Counted from the first letter of the stretch, positions 34,634 through 43,789 are shown. The stretch is 53,092 nt of DNA from Nitrospira sp. (GCA_022842445.1 JALHPO010000016.1:1-53092), one strand, 5' to 3'. Made by a program: numbers and translations. The notes: a model not told the origin generated them from the sequence alone.

Positions 34634-35362
34634 ATGTCTGGTTCTGATTTCAGCATTCTGAAAGAACGTCTCGCCGCAGCACGATCGATTACGGTCCTCA
34701 CCGGCGCCGGCATTTCTGCCGACAGCGGCGTGCCGACCTTTCGCGGGGTAGAGGGCCTGTGGCGAAACTTTCGAGCTGAAGATCTGGCAACGCCGGAAGC
34801 CTTTGACCGGGACCCCCGACTGGTGTGGGAATGGTATAACTGGCGCCGCGAGTTGATCGCCACCAAGAAACCCAATCCCGCCCATGAGGCCATCGCGGAA
34901 TTGGAACGGCGTTGCGCGCAGTTCTGGCTGATCACACAAAACGTCGATGGATTGCACCGGACGGCAGGATCACAACGGCTGTCCGAGATTCACGGCAATA
35001 TCTGGATGGTGCGCTGCACGGCATGCGGGCAGGTTACCGAGAATCGGGACGTTCCGATTCACATCCTCCCGATATGCCGAGACTGTCGGAACCTTCTTCG
35101 ACCCCATATCGTCTGGTTCGGAGAATCCCTGGCCGAGAAAGATCTACAGCGCAGCTATGCCGCGCTTAGGGCAAGTGACCTGTGCCTTGTCATCGGCACC
35201 TCCGGAGTAGTCTATCCGGCTGCCGGCTTTGCCTCGATCGCGAAAGAAGCCGGCGCGTTCGTAGCCGAAATCAATCTGGACCAAACTCCCCAAACCGATC
35301 TTGTCGATCTCTCTCTGCAGGGGCGGGCAAAAGACATCGTGCCGCTGCTGCTTGAGCCGTGA
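34634..35362 (+). CDS. NAD-dependent protein deacylase (sirtuin, class III type)
   Basis: Removes acyl groups from lysines using NAD. The 242-residue length is normal for bacterial CobB. Motifs are GAGIS (24-28), TQNVDGLH (101-108), catalytic H120, and four zinc cysteines C128, C131, C148 and C151. Y68 and R71 in EWYNWRRE form the YxxR signature that in SIRT5/CobB accepts succinyl or malonyl lysine, so desuccinylase activity is likely besides deacetylation. It is divergent from the ketopantoate-reductase-like gene. Its stop codon lies in a GCCGTGAAGCGTGAAAGG repeat. Confidence 0.9.
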   Translation: MSGSDFSILKERLAAARSITVLTGAGISADSGVPTFRGVEGLWRNFRAEDLATPEAFDRDPRLVWEWYNWRRELIATKKPNPAHEAIAELERRCAQFWLITQNVDGLHRTAGSQRLSEIHGNIWMVRCTACGQVTENRDVPIHILPICRDCRNLLRPHIVWFGESLAEKDLQRSYAALRASDLCLVIGTSGVVYPAAGFASIAKEAGAFVAEINLDQTPQTDLVDLSLQGRAKDIVPLLLEP

Positions 35363-35400
35363 AGCGTGAAAGGTAAAACGTAAAAGGTGAGAGGTGTGGG
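35356..35400 (+). repeat. Purine-rich repeat at the sirtuin stop codon
   Basis: Begins GCCGTGAAGCGTGAAAGG and continues as GTAAAA/GTGAGA-like units. The start is like those of the repeats at 14187 and (inverted) 14653, and it again contains the stop codon (35360-35362) of the upstream gene. Confidence 0.55.
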
Positions 35401-35445
35401 AGACGGAGGGCTCGGCAGTTCTCCATTCTTACATTTCACACTATG

Positions 35446-36180
35446 TCAGCCACCGGCAAGCCGATCCATCAGAGGCATCAATTCGTCGAGGGATTTAATC
35501 GTCTGGACTCCCGAACGCTGGGCCGTGCCCCGACGATCGAGCAGGACAGCATGGAGCCCCGCTTTCTCCGCGCCTTCGACATCCTCCCTCAAACTGTCCC
35601 CGACATGCAGCGCCTCCTCCGGATCGACGGCATGCTTGTCCAGCGCAAGCTGAAATATCTTGGTTGCCGGCTTTGCGGCCTGCGCCAGACTGGAAATCGT
35701 GATGGTATCGAAGAGATCGGCAATACCCAATCCCCGCATCACCGGAAACAGTCGCGAGTCGAAGTTGGAAATAATTCCTAATTCCATGCCCGACGCCTTG
35801 AGGCTGGTCAAGGTCGAGAGCACCTCAGGAAAAAGACTCCATGAGCCGGCATCTTCAAATACCTCGAAGATCCGGTCGAAAAAATCATCGAACCGCTCGA
35901 ACATCCCGACCCGGTAGAACACATTGTGGACGACATCGAACCACCAGAGCCGCTCGCTCTGTTTGAGCTGCGCCGGTTCGGTCGCCACAAAGATCGGAGG
36001 CGGCGCCTCTCGAAAGGCCCGGCTAAACGCCTGCCTGATGGCAGGCAAAGACTCCTGCGTTTGTGAAAAGCCGTATTGCACCGCGTAGTGAAGATAAATC
36101 TCAGCGACCGACCCCTTCACATGAAAGAGAGTGTCGGCCGCGTCGAAAAATACGACCCGGATCGATACACCGGTCTCCAT
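35446..36180 (-). CDS. HAD-superfamily hydrolase (subfamily IA)
   Basis: Predicted cytoplasmic phosphatase of 244 residues. HAD motifs in order: FFDAADTLF (nucleophile Asp near residue 12), a helical cap of about 90 residues, ISNFDSRL (motif II), AAKPATKIF (motif III lysine) and HVGDSLREDVEGA (motif IV acidic residues). The cap and spacing fit the IA group, which includes phosphoglycolate phosphatase-like and haloacid dehalogenase-like enzymes; the substrate cannot be inferred. It is divergent from the response-regulator-like gene. Confidence 0.85.
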   Translation of the reverse strand: METGVSIRVVFFDAADTLFHVKGSVAEIYLHYAVQYGFSQTQESLPAIRQAFSRAFREAPPPIFVATEPAQLKQSERLWWFDVVHNVFYRVGMFERFDDFFDRIFEVFEDAGSWSLFPEVLSTLTSLKASGMELGIISNFDSRLFPVMRGLGIADLFDTITISSLAQAAKPATKIFQLALDKHAVDPEEALHVGDSLREDVEGAEKAGLHAVLLDRRGTAQRSGVQTIKSLDELMPLMDRLAGG

Positions 36181-36255
36181 TATCTCAACAGGCCTCCGAA
36201 GGGTTCACTCTGCTCTTCACTGAGAGACACCCGCACTCACTAAACAGCCGTTTTC

Positions 36256-36284
36256 TTGACAAAGAATACCCTCGCTGATAGCTT
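36256..36284 (+). promoter_or_regulatory. Sigma-70-type promoter of the response-regulator gene
   Basis: A perfect -35 TTGACA (36256-36261) is followed 17 bases later by TAGCTT, preceded by TGA as an extended -10. It lies 30 bases before the ATG at 36314, which has GGAG upstream. Confidence 0.5.
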
Positions 36285-36313
36285 CGTAAAACCTATTAGA
36301 TCTGGAGATTTCG

Positions 36314-37516
36314 ATGCCTTCTTCCATCTTTGTGGTCGATAGCAGCCCCGCTGTGCGCCGCTTGGTTGAACAGACTTCGACCCCTGAAGGATTTGAGGTT
36401 ATTGGATTCAACGACGGCCCGGCAGCCCTCGCCGCCGCCAAACAGGGCAACCCCTCCCTGATCATTGTGGACTACTATCTTGAAAATATGACCTTTTCCG
36501 GTTTTTGCAAAGAGATCAACAAGCTGGACAACTTGACTGAAACCTACCTTATTTCGCTGGTCAATCAGGCAGACCACCTGGATGAGAACCTGTTTCGCTC
36601 ACTGGGCGTGAAAGCTTTTCTCAAGAAACCGTTTCAACCGGACGAGCTGCTCACGATCATCAAGCATCTCCAAGAGAAACAGCAGAAATCGGAACAGGGA
36701 GCAAAACTCAAGCGCCGCGCCTGGCCGCCGGCTGCAGGCGGGGACGAGGCCGCCGAAGAAACGGGCTCCGTTCACGTTGCAACGGCCGCCCCCAGTCTCT
36801 CACTCGGCCCCTCGCTCGGTGTCGCACTCAGTGCCGCACTCAGCGCCGCGCCAAGCCCTGCTGCCAAGCCGGTGGAACCGGTCATCGCTCGAACCAGTAC
36901 GCCGCCGCCTGCTGCCCCCGTCATCCGCGCAGCAGCGGCAAGTCCGGAAGATCCGATGAAAGGCATCTTCGACCAGCTCACGCAGTCGATGACACACCAG
37001 GTCGAACAAAGACTGGCCGACGTACTACCGCAGGTCATTGAAGAGAAACTGACGAGCCAGGTCCAGCCCATCGTCCAAAAGGAATTATGGGCGCAACTGG
37101 GCGATGTGCTTTCTGAGGAACGTCTCGCCGCTATCATACAGCCCATCCTGTCGCGGGAACTGCCGTCTCTGCTGGGAAAAGAAATCGCAAACCATGAACC
37201 CATCATTCGGCAAACCATCTCCGACTTGATCGGCACATTGGCCAAGGCGAAACTCGACATCTGGGTAAAGGAGCAGGCCGAAACCGGCCTCCGACAACAC
37301 CTATCCGACGTCATTCGTGAACAGATCGGTTTGATCGATCAGATCGTGAAGGATGAAGTGCAGGCTACTGTACACAAGCTCGCGCCGCCGATTGTCGATG
37401 AAACCGTACGGACGGTCTCCGAGCGCGCCATCGAACAAGCCGTACAGCAGATCGTCCCTGAACTTGCCGTACAGCACATCACCGCCGAACTGAAACGCCT
37501 GACCGCCTCCAGCTGA
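36314..37516 (+). CDS. Response-regulator receiver protein with long helical C-terminus
   Basis: A 400-residue protein. Residues 1-118 are a CheY-like receiver: VVDSSP acidic pocket, phospho-acceptor Asp in IIVDYY (about residue 53), and the conserved lysine in FLKKPFQPDEL. Residues 150-215 form an Ala/Pro-rich linker (SLGPSLGVALSAALSAAPS), and residues 220-395 are predicted amphipathic helix with repeated patterns such as VEQRLADVLPQVIEEKL and LADVIREQI-like segments, suggesting oligomerisation or a scaffold role. There is no DNA-binding or output-enzyme domain and no kinase nearby. Such single-receiver proteins often act by protein binding, for example in polarity or motility; that is inference. 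Confidence 0.8.
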   Translation: MPSSIFVVDSSPAVRRLVEQTSTPEGFEVIGFNDGPAALAAAKQGNPSLIIVDYYLENMTFSGFCKEINKLDNLTETYLISLVNQADHLDENLFRSLGVKAFLKKPFQPDELLTIIKHLQEKQQKSEQGAKLKRRAWPPAAGGDEAAEETGSVHVATAAPSLSLGPSLGVALSAALSAAPSPAAKPVEPVIARTSTPPPAAPVIRAAAASPEDPMKGIFDQLTQSMTHQVEQRLADVLPQVIEEKLTSQVQPIVQKELWAQLGDVLSEERLAAIIQPILSRELPSLLGKEIANHEPIIRQTISDLIGTLAKAKLDIWVKEQAETGLRQHLSDVIREQIGLIDQIVKDEVQATVHKLAPPIVDETVRTVSERAIEQAVQQIVPELAVQHITAELKRLTASS

Positions 37517-37537
37517 CGGAAATACCGCTCGCCCCGC

Positions 37538-37657
37538 CTATCCTTTTTTCCCGCGCTTTGCGGCTGCTCGTCGGGTCTTCACCAGCGTCTTCATCCGCTT
37601 CACGTTCTTCCGATGCTTCCGTCTCGTCTTCCGATCTTTCTCACGTCCTCGTGGCAT
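37538..37657 (-). CDS. Very basic 39-residue ribosomal-type protein
   Basis: Starts MPRGREKDRKTRRKHRKNV and consists almost only of Lys, Arg, Ala and a few others, ending AAKRGKKG. Such tiny basic proteins (AURKAIP1/COX24-like or other small ribosomal subunit proteins) bind rRNA at the small subunit. The ATG at 37657 has GGGAG seven bases upstream, supporting translation. It runs opposite to the response-regulator gene (21-base gap) and is divergent from valS. The exact family assignment is uncertain. Confidence 0.65.
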   Translation of the reverse strand: MPRGREKDRKTRRKHRKNVKRMKTLVKTRRAAAKRGKKG

Positions 37658-37806
37658 ACCGACTCCCTACAATAAAAGTGATGGGCCCCTGCCTGACCGC
37701 GATGGTATAACACAGCCTCGGCAGGGTCACAAGCTGTGCGGCCATGCCATTTGCTGTGCCGCACAGACATGTTAAGATGCCCGCCTGTTCGATCGGCAAC
37801 CTGTCC

Positions 37807-40548
37807 ATGACCACACCGCAACTCGACAAGTCCTACGACCCCAAAACCGTCGAATCCCGCTGGTATCAGCTTTGGAATGAGCGCGGCTATTTCCATGCGT
37901 CCCCCCATCACGCCGGCGCCCCCTATTGCATCGTCATTCCTCCGCCGAATGTGACCGGCTCGCTCCACGTCGGTCATGCGTTGAACCATTCGCTCCAGGA
38001 CATCTTGATCCGGTGGCGGCGCATGCAAGGCCGCAACGTGCTCTGGCTCCCCGGCACAGATCACGCCGGTATCGCCACGCAGAACGTGGTGGAAAAACAA
38101 CTCATGGCCGAAGGCCTCTCGCGGGAATCCCTGGGACGCGATCGGTTCATCGAGCGTGTCTGGAATTGGAAGGCGACATCGGGGAATACGATCATCAGCC
38201 AGCAGAAGCAACTCGGCGAATCCTGCGACTGGGACCGTTTGCGCTTCACCATGGACGAAGGCTTATCCAAGGCCGTCATCGAGGTCTTTGTGCGCCTGTA
38301 TGAAGACGGCCTGATCTACCGTGGCGAGCGACTCATCAACTGGTGCCCCCGCTGCCTGACCGCCCTCTCCGATATCGAAGTGGAACACGAGGATGTAAAG
38401 GGGAAACTCTATCATCTCCGTTACCCCCTGGCTGACGATCCCGGCGATGCACTCATCGTCGCCACGACCAGGCCGGAAACGATGCTGGGAGATACGGCCG
38501 TCGCCGTACATCCGGACGATCCTCGTTATCGGCATCTGATCGGAAAAAAGGTCCTGCTTCCACTGACGACGCGTCAGATTCCCATCGTGGGTGATTCGAT
38601 CCTGGTGGATCTCGCATTCGGCACCGGCGCGGTGAAGATCACACCGGCGCACGATTTCAACGACTATGAAGCAGGCGAACGACATGCCCTGGAACGGCTG
38701 GCCATCCTGGACCATCATGCGAGGCTCGACCCTGTCGGCCTGCAGCACGCACTGGTCGAGCCGGAATTTATCGACATGTTGAAAGGGCTTCCGGTCGCGA
38801 AGGCCCGTCCGAAAGTCGAAGACCTCCTGCGCGAACGAGGCTCGCTGACCAATATAGAAGACCACAAGATGGCAGTGGGAAAATGCTACCGCTGCAAAAC
38901 GGTGGTGGAACCCTATTTGTCTCCCCAGTGGTTCGTCAAGATTCAACCGTTGGCTCAGCCGGCGATTGAAGCTGTCGAGACCGGAAAAATCAGGATCATT
39001 CCTGAAGGCTGGACCAACAACTATCTCGGCTGGATGCGGGACATCAAAGACTGGTGCATCTCCCGCCAAATCTGGTGGGGACATCAGATTCCGGCCTGGT
39101 ACTGCCTCGCCTGCAACGCACAACAGATCGTCACCGTGGACGATCGAACCGTCGTACTGCAAGGCGCCAAGCCGATCGTCTCGAAGACAACTCCGGCTCG
39201 CTGTCCCGCCTGTGGCAGTCAACAACTGCTGCGCGATGCCGATGTGCTCGATACCTGGTTTTCGTCTGCCCTCTGGCCCTTTTCGACGCTGGGATGGCCG
39301 GATCAGACACCTGAACTCAAAGCCTATTATCCGACCTCTACGCTGGTCACCGGCCTCGATATTCTGTTCTTCTGGGTGGCCCGGATGATTATGATGGGTC
39401 TGAAGTTCATGGGCGATGTGCCCTTCAAGGACGTCTATATCCACGCCTTGGTCCGGGATGCCGAGGGCCAGAAGATGAGCAAGTCAAAAGGCAACGTGAT
39501 CGACCCGCTTCACGTCATGAATCAATTCGGCACCGATGCGCTGCGGTTCACCCTGGCATCGATGGCCTCGCCCGGACGCGACATCAAGCTGGCGGAAGAA
39601 CGGATCGAGGGGTATCGCAACTTTGCCAACAAAATCTGGAATGCCGCGCGCTTCGGCCTGATGTATCTCGACGGGACGCGCACCGCCCTTCCTCCGGCAC
39701 AACGAACCTTCCCCGACCGGTGGATACTGAGCCGGCTGGACCACACGATCCACACCGTGACGTCGGAGCTGGAATCCTACCGGTTTGATCGCGCCGCCGG
39801 GACGCTATACCACTTTATCTGGCACGAGTACTGTGATTGGTATCTGGAATTGATCAAGCCCGTTTTGCAAGACGCCGTACATCCCGATGGACCGGGCACC
39901 AGACAGACGCTGGTCGAGACACTCGAAACGACAATGCGGCTGCTGCATCCTTTCATGCCCTTCATTACCGAAGAGATCTGGCAGACCATTCCACATCAAG
40001 GAGCCAGCATTGTCCTCCAGAACTATCCGGTTTCAAACCACACCTGGTCATCACCCGATGCAGAACGGCAGTTTGCGCTGCTCGAACAGACCGTTGGACT
40101 CATCCGCACCGGCCGGGTTCTGTTGAATTATCCACCGGGACAGCACATTCCGTTTTATATCGACCATGATGACCGGAATAGACATGAGCAGCTCCATCAA
40201 ATTCAGCAGCACCTGGCTCACCTAAGCCGTGGCGAAGCCGCCATCACGGCGTCGAAGAATTGGCCGTCAGTGAAACTGCTGCGGCTCGTCACCGAAGGCC
40301 TTTCTGTCGGAATCACGGTCTCCGGCGATGTCGATCTGCAGAAAGCGCTCGACCGCCTGACGAAACAGCTCGCGGAGAACGACAAGGAGTCTCAACGGCT
40401 CAACGGCAAACTGAACAATGCAGAGTTCGTGTCGAAGGCCCCGCCGGAGGTCATCACCGAGCACCAGGAACGGGTGCGGACGATGGCCCGTGACCGTGAG
40501 CTCCTGGCCGGCAGCGCACAGCAGTTGCGCACCATGCTGGGAACCTGA
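37807..40548 (+). CDS. valS: Valine-tRNA ligase
   Basis: Charges tRNA-Val. The 913-residue length fits bacterial ValS. The ATP-binding HIGH-type motif is HVGH in NVTGSLHVGHALNH (about residue 47-50), the editing (CP1) domain includes TTRPETMLGDTAVAVHP, WCISRQIWWGHQIPAWY is a ValS hallmark, and KMSKSKGNVIDP is the second ATP motif. The C-terminal 70 residues form the coiled-coil arm (TKQLAENDKESQRLNGKL). The ATG at 37807 gives the usual N-terminus; an upstream in-frame start at 37744 adds unlikely residues. nadC begins after a gap of three bases. Confidence 0.95.
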   Translation: MTTPQLDKSYDPKTVESRWYQLWNERGYFHASPHHAGAPYCIVIPPPNVTGSLHVGHALNHSLQDILIRWRRMQGRNVLWLPGTDHAGIATQNVVEKQLMAEGLSRESLGRDRFIERVWNWKATSGNTIISQQKQLGESCDWDRLRFTMDEGLSKAVIEVFVRLYEDGLIYRGERLINWCPRCLTALSDIEVEHEDVKGKLYHLRYPLADDPGDALIVATTRPETMLGDTAVAVHPDDPRYRHLIGKKVLLPLTTRQIPIVGDSILVDLAFGTGAVKITPAHDFNDYEAGERHALERLAILDHHARLDPVGLQHALVEPEFIDMLKGLPVAKARPKVEDLLRERGSLTNIEDHKMAVGKCYRCKTVVEPYLSPQWFVKIQPLAQPAIEAVETGKIRIIPEGWTNNYLGWMRDIKDWCISRQIWWGHQIPAWYCLACNAQQIVTVDDRTVVLQGAKPIVSKTTPARCPACGSQQLLRDADVLDTWFSSALWPFSTLGWPDQTPELKAYYPTSTLVTGLDILFFWVARMIMMGLKFMGDVPFKDVYIHALVRDAEGQKMSKSKGNVIDPLHVMNQFGTDALRFTLASMASPGRDIKLAEERIEGYRNFANKIWNAARFGLMYLDGTRTALPPAQRTFPDRWILSRLDHTIHTVTSELESYRFDRAAGTLYHFIWHEYCDWYLELIKPVLQDAVHPDGPGTRQTLVETLETTMRLLHPFMPFITEEIWQTIPHQGASIVLQNYPVSNHTWSSPDAERQFALLEQTVGLIRTGRVLLNYPPGQHIPFYIDHDDRNRHEQLHQIQQHLAHLSRGEAAITASKNWPSVKLLRLVTEGLSVGITVSGDVDLQKALDRLTKQLAENDKESQRLNGKLNNAEFVSKAPPEVITEHQERVRTMARDRELLAGSAQQLRTMLGT

Positions 40549-40551
40549 CCG

Positions 40552-41421
40552 ATGGTACAGCTTCCCGCCGCAGACATCCGCCGCGCCGTTCGGCTTGGAT
40601 TGGAAGAGGACCTGGGACAAGGCGATGTGACCACCGCCGCCCTTTTCCCAAAACCGGTTCCCGCCCGCGCTGACATCATCGCCCAGCAACCGATCGTCGT
40701 GGCGGGACTGGCCGCAGCCGTGCAAACATTTCTCGCGGTCGATCCGACCCTCACGCTCACAGTCGTACGGCGGGACGGCGAACCAGCCAGGACCGGCGAG
40801 CCGATCCTATCGATCGCCGGTGACGGGCGAGCCATCCTGCAAGCGGAACGGGTCGCGCTGAATTTTCTCCAGCATCTGTCCGGGATCGCCACGCTGACAC
40901 ACCGGTTCTGCCGTGCGATCAAAGGCCGTTCCATCGACATTATGGATACACGAAAAACGTTGCCCGGCTGGCGAGCCATTCAGAAATGGGCTGTCGCACT
41001 CGGCGGCGGCGTGAATCACCGGATGTCGCTGGGAGACGGGATGTTGATCAAAGACAATCATCTGGCGCTTCTCAATCGAGGCCCGCAGACGGTTCGCGCG
41101 GCATGCCGGCTAGCCAAAGCGTACAAGCCCGGCACCATGCCGGTCATCGTCGAAGCAGAATCCCTCTCCGAAGTTCGGCAGGCCCTTGCCGGCAAAGCCG
41201 ATATCATTCTCCTGGATAACATGACGCCCGCCATGGTGCGACGCGCAGTCTCGCTCATCAAGGGCCGCGCAGTCATCGAAGTCTCCGGCGGTATAACCAT
41301 GAAGAATGTCCGGGCCATGGCGGCTACGGGAATCGATCGGATCTCGATCGGCGCGCTGACCCACTCTGCACCGGCGGTGGCATTCAGCCTGGTCATGATC
41401 CGGACAGGCCGGCAGCGCTAG
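40552..41421 (+). CDS. nadC: Nicotinate-nucleotide pyrophosphorylase (carboxylating)
   Basis: Converts quinolinate and PRPP to nicotinate mononucleotide, CO2 and pyrophosphate in NAD synthesis. The 289-residue length is normal. Conserved segments are LEEDLGQGDVTT near the N-terminus, LNFLQHLSGIAT, MDTRKTLPGWRAIQKWA, GGGVNHRMSLGDG and LIKDNHL, followed by IEVSGGITMKNVR. The substrate-binding Arg, Lys and His residues lie in the DTRKT and NHR motifs. It lies between valS and birA with three-base gaps on both sides, so the three are surely co-transcribed. Confidence 0.95.
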   Translation: MVQLPAADIRRAVRLGLEEDLGQGDVTTAALFPKPVPARADIIAQQPIVVAGLAAAVQTFLAVDPTLTLTVVRRDGEPARTGEPILSIAGDGRAILQAERVALNFLQHLSGIATLTHRFCRAIKGRSIDIMDTRKTLPGWRAIQKWAVALGGGVNHRMSLGDGMLIKDNHLALLNRGPQTVRAACRLAKAYKPGTMPVIVEAESLSEVRQALAGKADIILLDNMTPAMVRRAVSLIKGRAVIEVSGGITMKNVRAMAATGIDRISIGALTHSAPAVAFSLVMIRTGRQR

Positions 41422-41424
41422 GCC

Positions 41425-42258
41425 ATGCCGCTCTCTGCTCCGCTCACACTCGATAATATTCGCAGCACCTTGGCAACCACCGCGTTGGGACAGTGCCTCT
41501 ACCTGCATCAGGAACTCCCCTCGACCAACTCCGAAGCCTTGGCACTGGCCCACGCCGGCGCCGCCCACGGAACCGTCGTGGTAGCCGAAAGCCAATCGGC
41601 TGGAAAAGGCCGGCGAACACGCACCTGGCACTCTCCTCCCGGCACAAACATCTATTGTTCTGTCCTCGTCCGTGGAATCGGACCGGAGTGTACGCTGGCT
41701 GAATGGCTGTCATGGGTCCCGCTGACCAGCGCCCTGGCGGCGGCAGAAGCAGTCCAGACGGTCACATCGCTCTCGCTCTCCTTAAAGTGGCCGAACGACC
41801 TGCTGTTGCATGAGCGGAAAGTCGGCGGCATTCTCTGTGAGAGTTCTCATGTCTCAGCCTCAGACCCCACCGTCGTGATCGGAATCGGCCTCAATGTGAA
41901 TCTGCAGCACGAGTCTTTCCCCGAGGAACTGCGTTCGATCGCGACATCGTTATTCGAAGTCGCGCGTCATCCAATCGACAGAAACCGGCTCATTGCTCAC
42001 CTGTTATTCGAACTTGAACAGGGCCTGAATGAGCTGCGCTCCCACGGATCTGAACGGTTGCGGCGGGCCTACACCGCTCGCTGCAGCACACTCGGCAGGC
42101 GCGTGCGTGCGCTCATGGGGCCTGAGCAGGAACTGCTCGGCACGGCTGAATCCATCTCCACCGACGGCGCCCTGCAAATCCGGCCCATATCCTCGTCTCC
42201 GACAGTCCCGCCCCTCATCGGCATTCGCGCAGCCGATGTGATTCATCTCAAAGAGTAG
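41425..42258 (+). CDS. birA: Biotin-[acetyl-CoA-carboxylase] ligase
   Basis: Attaches biotin to the carrier protein of acetyl-CoA carboxylase through biotinyl-AMP. The 277-residue protein has VVAESQSAGKGRRTRTW (biotin/ATP loop, a variant of GRGRxGRxW), SLKWPNDLL, KVGGILCES and VVIGIGLNVN, all in standard order, and a C-terminal SH3-like domain. It has no N-terminal helix-turn-helix, so unlike the Escherichia coli protein it cannot repress biotin genes. It follows nadC by three bases and precedes coaX by 33. Confidence 0.92.
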   Translation: MPLSAPLTLDNIRSTLATTALGQCLYLHQELPSTNSEALALAHAGAAHGTVVVAESQSAGKGRRTRTWHSPPGTNIYCSVLVRGIGPECTLAEWLSWVPLTSALAAAEAVQTVTSLSLSLKWPNDLLLHERKVGGILCESSHVSASDPTVVIGIGLNVNLQHESFPEELRSIATSLFEVARHPIDRNRLIAHLLFELEQGLNELRSHGSERLRRAYTARCSTLGRRVRALMGPEQELLGTAESISTDGALQIRPISSSPTVPPLIGIRAADVIHLKE

Positions 42259-42291
42259 CGAAATCTTTCGTCAGCCAGGTAGAATACCTCC

Positions 42292-43083
42292 ATGCTGCTG
42301 GCCATCGATATCGGCAATACCAACGTCGTCTGGGGAATTTTTGACGGCCGGACTCTCCTGGCCCATTGGCGATTAGCCACCGATCCCAAGACCACTGCCG
42401 ATGAGTACGGCATTCTCTGCGCCAACCTGCTTGCTCGAAGCGGACGCACAGCGGAACAGATTACCGGAGCCATTATTTCCAGTGTCGTACCCGCCCTTAC
42501 GGGAACATTCGAATCGATGGTCGGCACCTACTTTGCCTGCACGCCGCTTATCGTCTCCTCGGACATGGATACGGGACTGACGCTCCGATACCAGAATCCC
42601 AAAGAAATCGGGAGCGACCGCATCGTCAACGCAGCCGCCGCACATCATAGATTCCAGCGAGACCTCATCATCGTCGATTTTGGCACGGCCACGACTTTTT
42701 GCGCGGTGACTCACGCCGGCGAATATCTGGGTGGAGTCATTGCGCCAGGCCTCGGCATCTCAGCCGAGGCGTTGTTCGCCCGCGCAGCCAAATTGAGCAA
42801 GGTTGAGCTGGCCCGCCCCAAAACCGTCATTGGAACCGATACGGCAGGAAGCATCCAATCCGGGCTCCTCTTCGGCTACGCCGGACTTGTCGACGCCCTT
42901 GTCCGGCGAATGGAGCAGGAGTTGGGCCGCCCCTTCTATGTGATTGCAACAGGCGGGTTAGCCTCGGTGGTTGCTCCGGAAACATCGTCGATTCGCAAAG
43001 TGGAACCCTTGCTGACCTTAGAGGGGCTCGAATTTCTATTCCGGCGCACACACGGTGCATGTTCAGACACTGAACCCCGATAA
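42292..43083 (+). CDS. coaX: Type III pantothenate kinase
   Basis: First step of coenzyme A synthesis, phosphorylating pantothenate. The 263-residue protein has the ASKHA-fold phosphate loop AIDIGNTNVVWGIFDG at residues 4-19, GSDRIVNAAAAHH and VDFGTATTF, and IAPGLGISAEALF, all diagnostic of CoaX. Type III enzymes need a monovalent cation and are insensitive to CoA feedback. With nadC and birA it makes a small cofactor cluster (NAD, biotin, CoA). Confidence 0.95.
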   Translation: MLLAIDIGNTNVVWGIFDGRTLLAHWRLATDPKTTADEYGILCANLLARSGRTAEQITGAIISSVVPALTGTFESMVGTYFACTPLIVSSDMDTGLTLRYQNPKEIGSDRIVNAAAAHHRFQRDLIIVDFGTATTFCAVTHAGEYLGGVIAPGLGISAEALFARAAKLSKVELARPKTVIGTDTAGSIQSGLLFGYAGLVDALVRRMEQELGRPFYVIATGGLASVVAPETSSIRKVEPLLTLEGLEFLFRRTHGACSDTEPR

Positions 43084-43128
43084 CTCATCTCGCGAGACTA
43101 TTTTCCAGGACATTTCTTCCTCCTCCTG

Positions 43129-43156
43129 TTGACTTCCCATCTCCTATGGATATCTG
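43129..43156 (+). promoter_or_regulatory. Possible promoter before grpE
   Basis: TTGACT (43129-43134) with TATCTG 16 bases downstream lies 22 bases before the grpE start. I see no CIRCE dyad or sigma-32-type box, so heat control, if present, uses another route. The match is modest. Confidence 0.3.
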
Positions 43157-43177
43157 CTGGCCTGTATAGGTATCGAT

Positions 43178-43789
43178 GTGGACCAAGAACAGAACAATTC
43201 AGAGGAAACAGTGAATACAATCGATGATTTAGGGAGTGGCGCCTCTGAAACACGCGAGCCTGGCGCAACCACAGCAGACCCTGCTCTTCTAGAAACACAA
43301 CAGGCACTCGCCGCAAAAACAGAGGAAGCGAAGGCCTTCAACGATAAATTTCTGCGATTGGCGGCGGAGTTTGAGAATTACAAGCGGATGGCTCAGCGTG
43401 ATCAGAGGGACCAGATCAAGTTCGGCAATGAACAGTTGTTGAAGGAGTTATTGCCGGTCGTCGACAACCTGGAGCGCGCAATTAAGGCGGCACGCGACGA
43501 CAAAGGAGGCAGCTCAGCTGTGGTTCAAGGCGTCGATCTAACCCTCAAGCAATTGTCGAGCTGTCTCGCAAAATTCGGCGTTCAGGCAGTGGAAACGATC
43601 GGCCTGGCATTCGACCCTGCCACGCACCAGGCAGTCTCGCATCTGCCGTCCACCACAGTACCGCGCGATCATGTGATCGACGAGTTTCAGAAGGGCTACC
43701 GGCTGCATGATCGTATTCTCCGGGCTGCCATGGTCAGTGTCTCGGCCGGGCCCACACAGACAGACGGACATGAATCAACTTCGCACTAA
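43178..43789 (+). CDS. grpE: Nucleotide exchange factor GrpE
   Basis: Releases ADP from DnaK. The 203-residue protein has an acidic, disordered N-terminus (about 1-50), the long helix with [18 protein letters not shown] (about residues 60-80), [13 protein letters not shown], and the beta domain ending [11 protein letters not shown] and [20 protein letters not shown], a GrpE signature. Start is GTG 43178; GTG 43211 with AGAGGA upstream is an alternative within the disordered part. It leads the grpE-dnaK-dnaJ order. Confidence 0.93.
   Translation: MDQEQNNSEETVNTIDDLGSGASETREPGATTADPALLETQQALAAKTEEAKAFNDKFLRLAAEFENYKRMAQRDQRDQIKFGNEQLLKELLPVVDNLERAIKAARDDKGGSSAVVQGVDLTLKQLSSCLAKFGVQAVETIGLAFDPATHQAVSHLPSTTVPRDHVIDEFQKGYRLHDRILRAAMVSVSAGPTQTDGHESTSH

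Noticed and set aside
38263..39444. 393-codon frame on the minus strand
   Set aside because: Shadow of valS; no recognisable domain or ribosome binding site.
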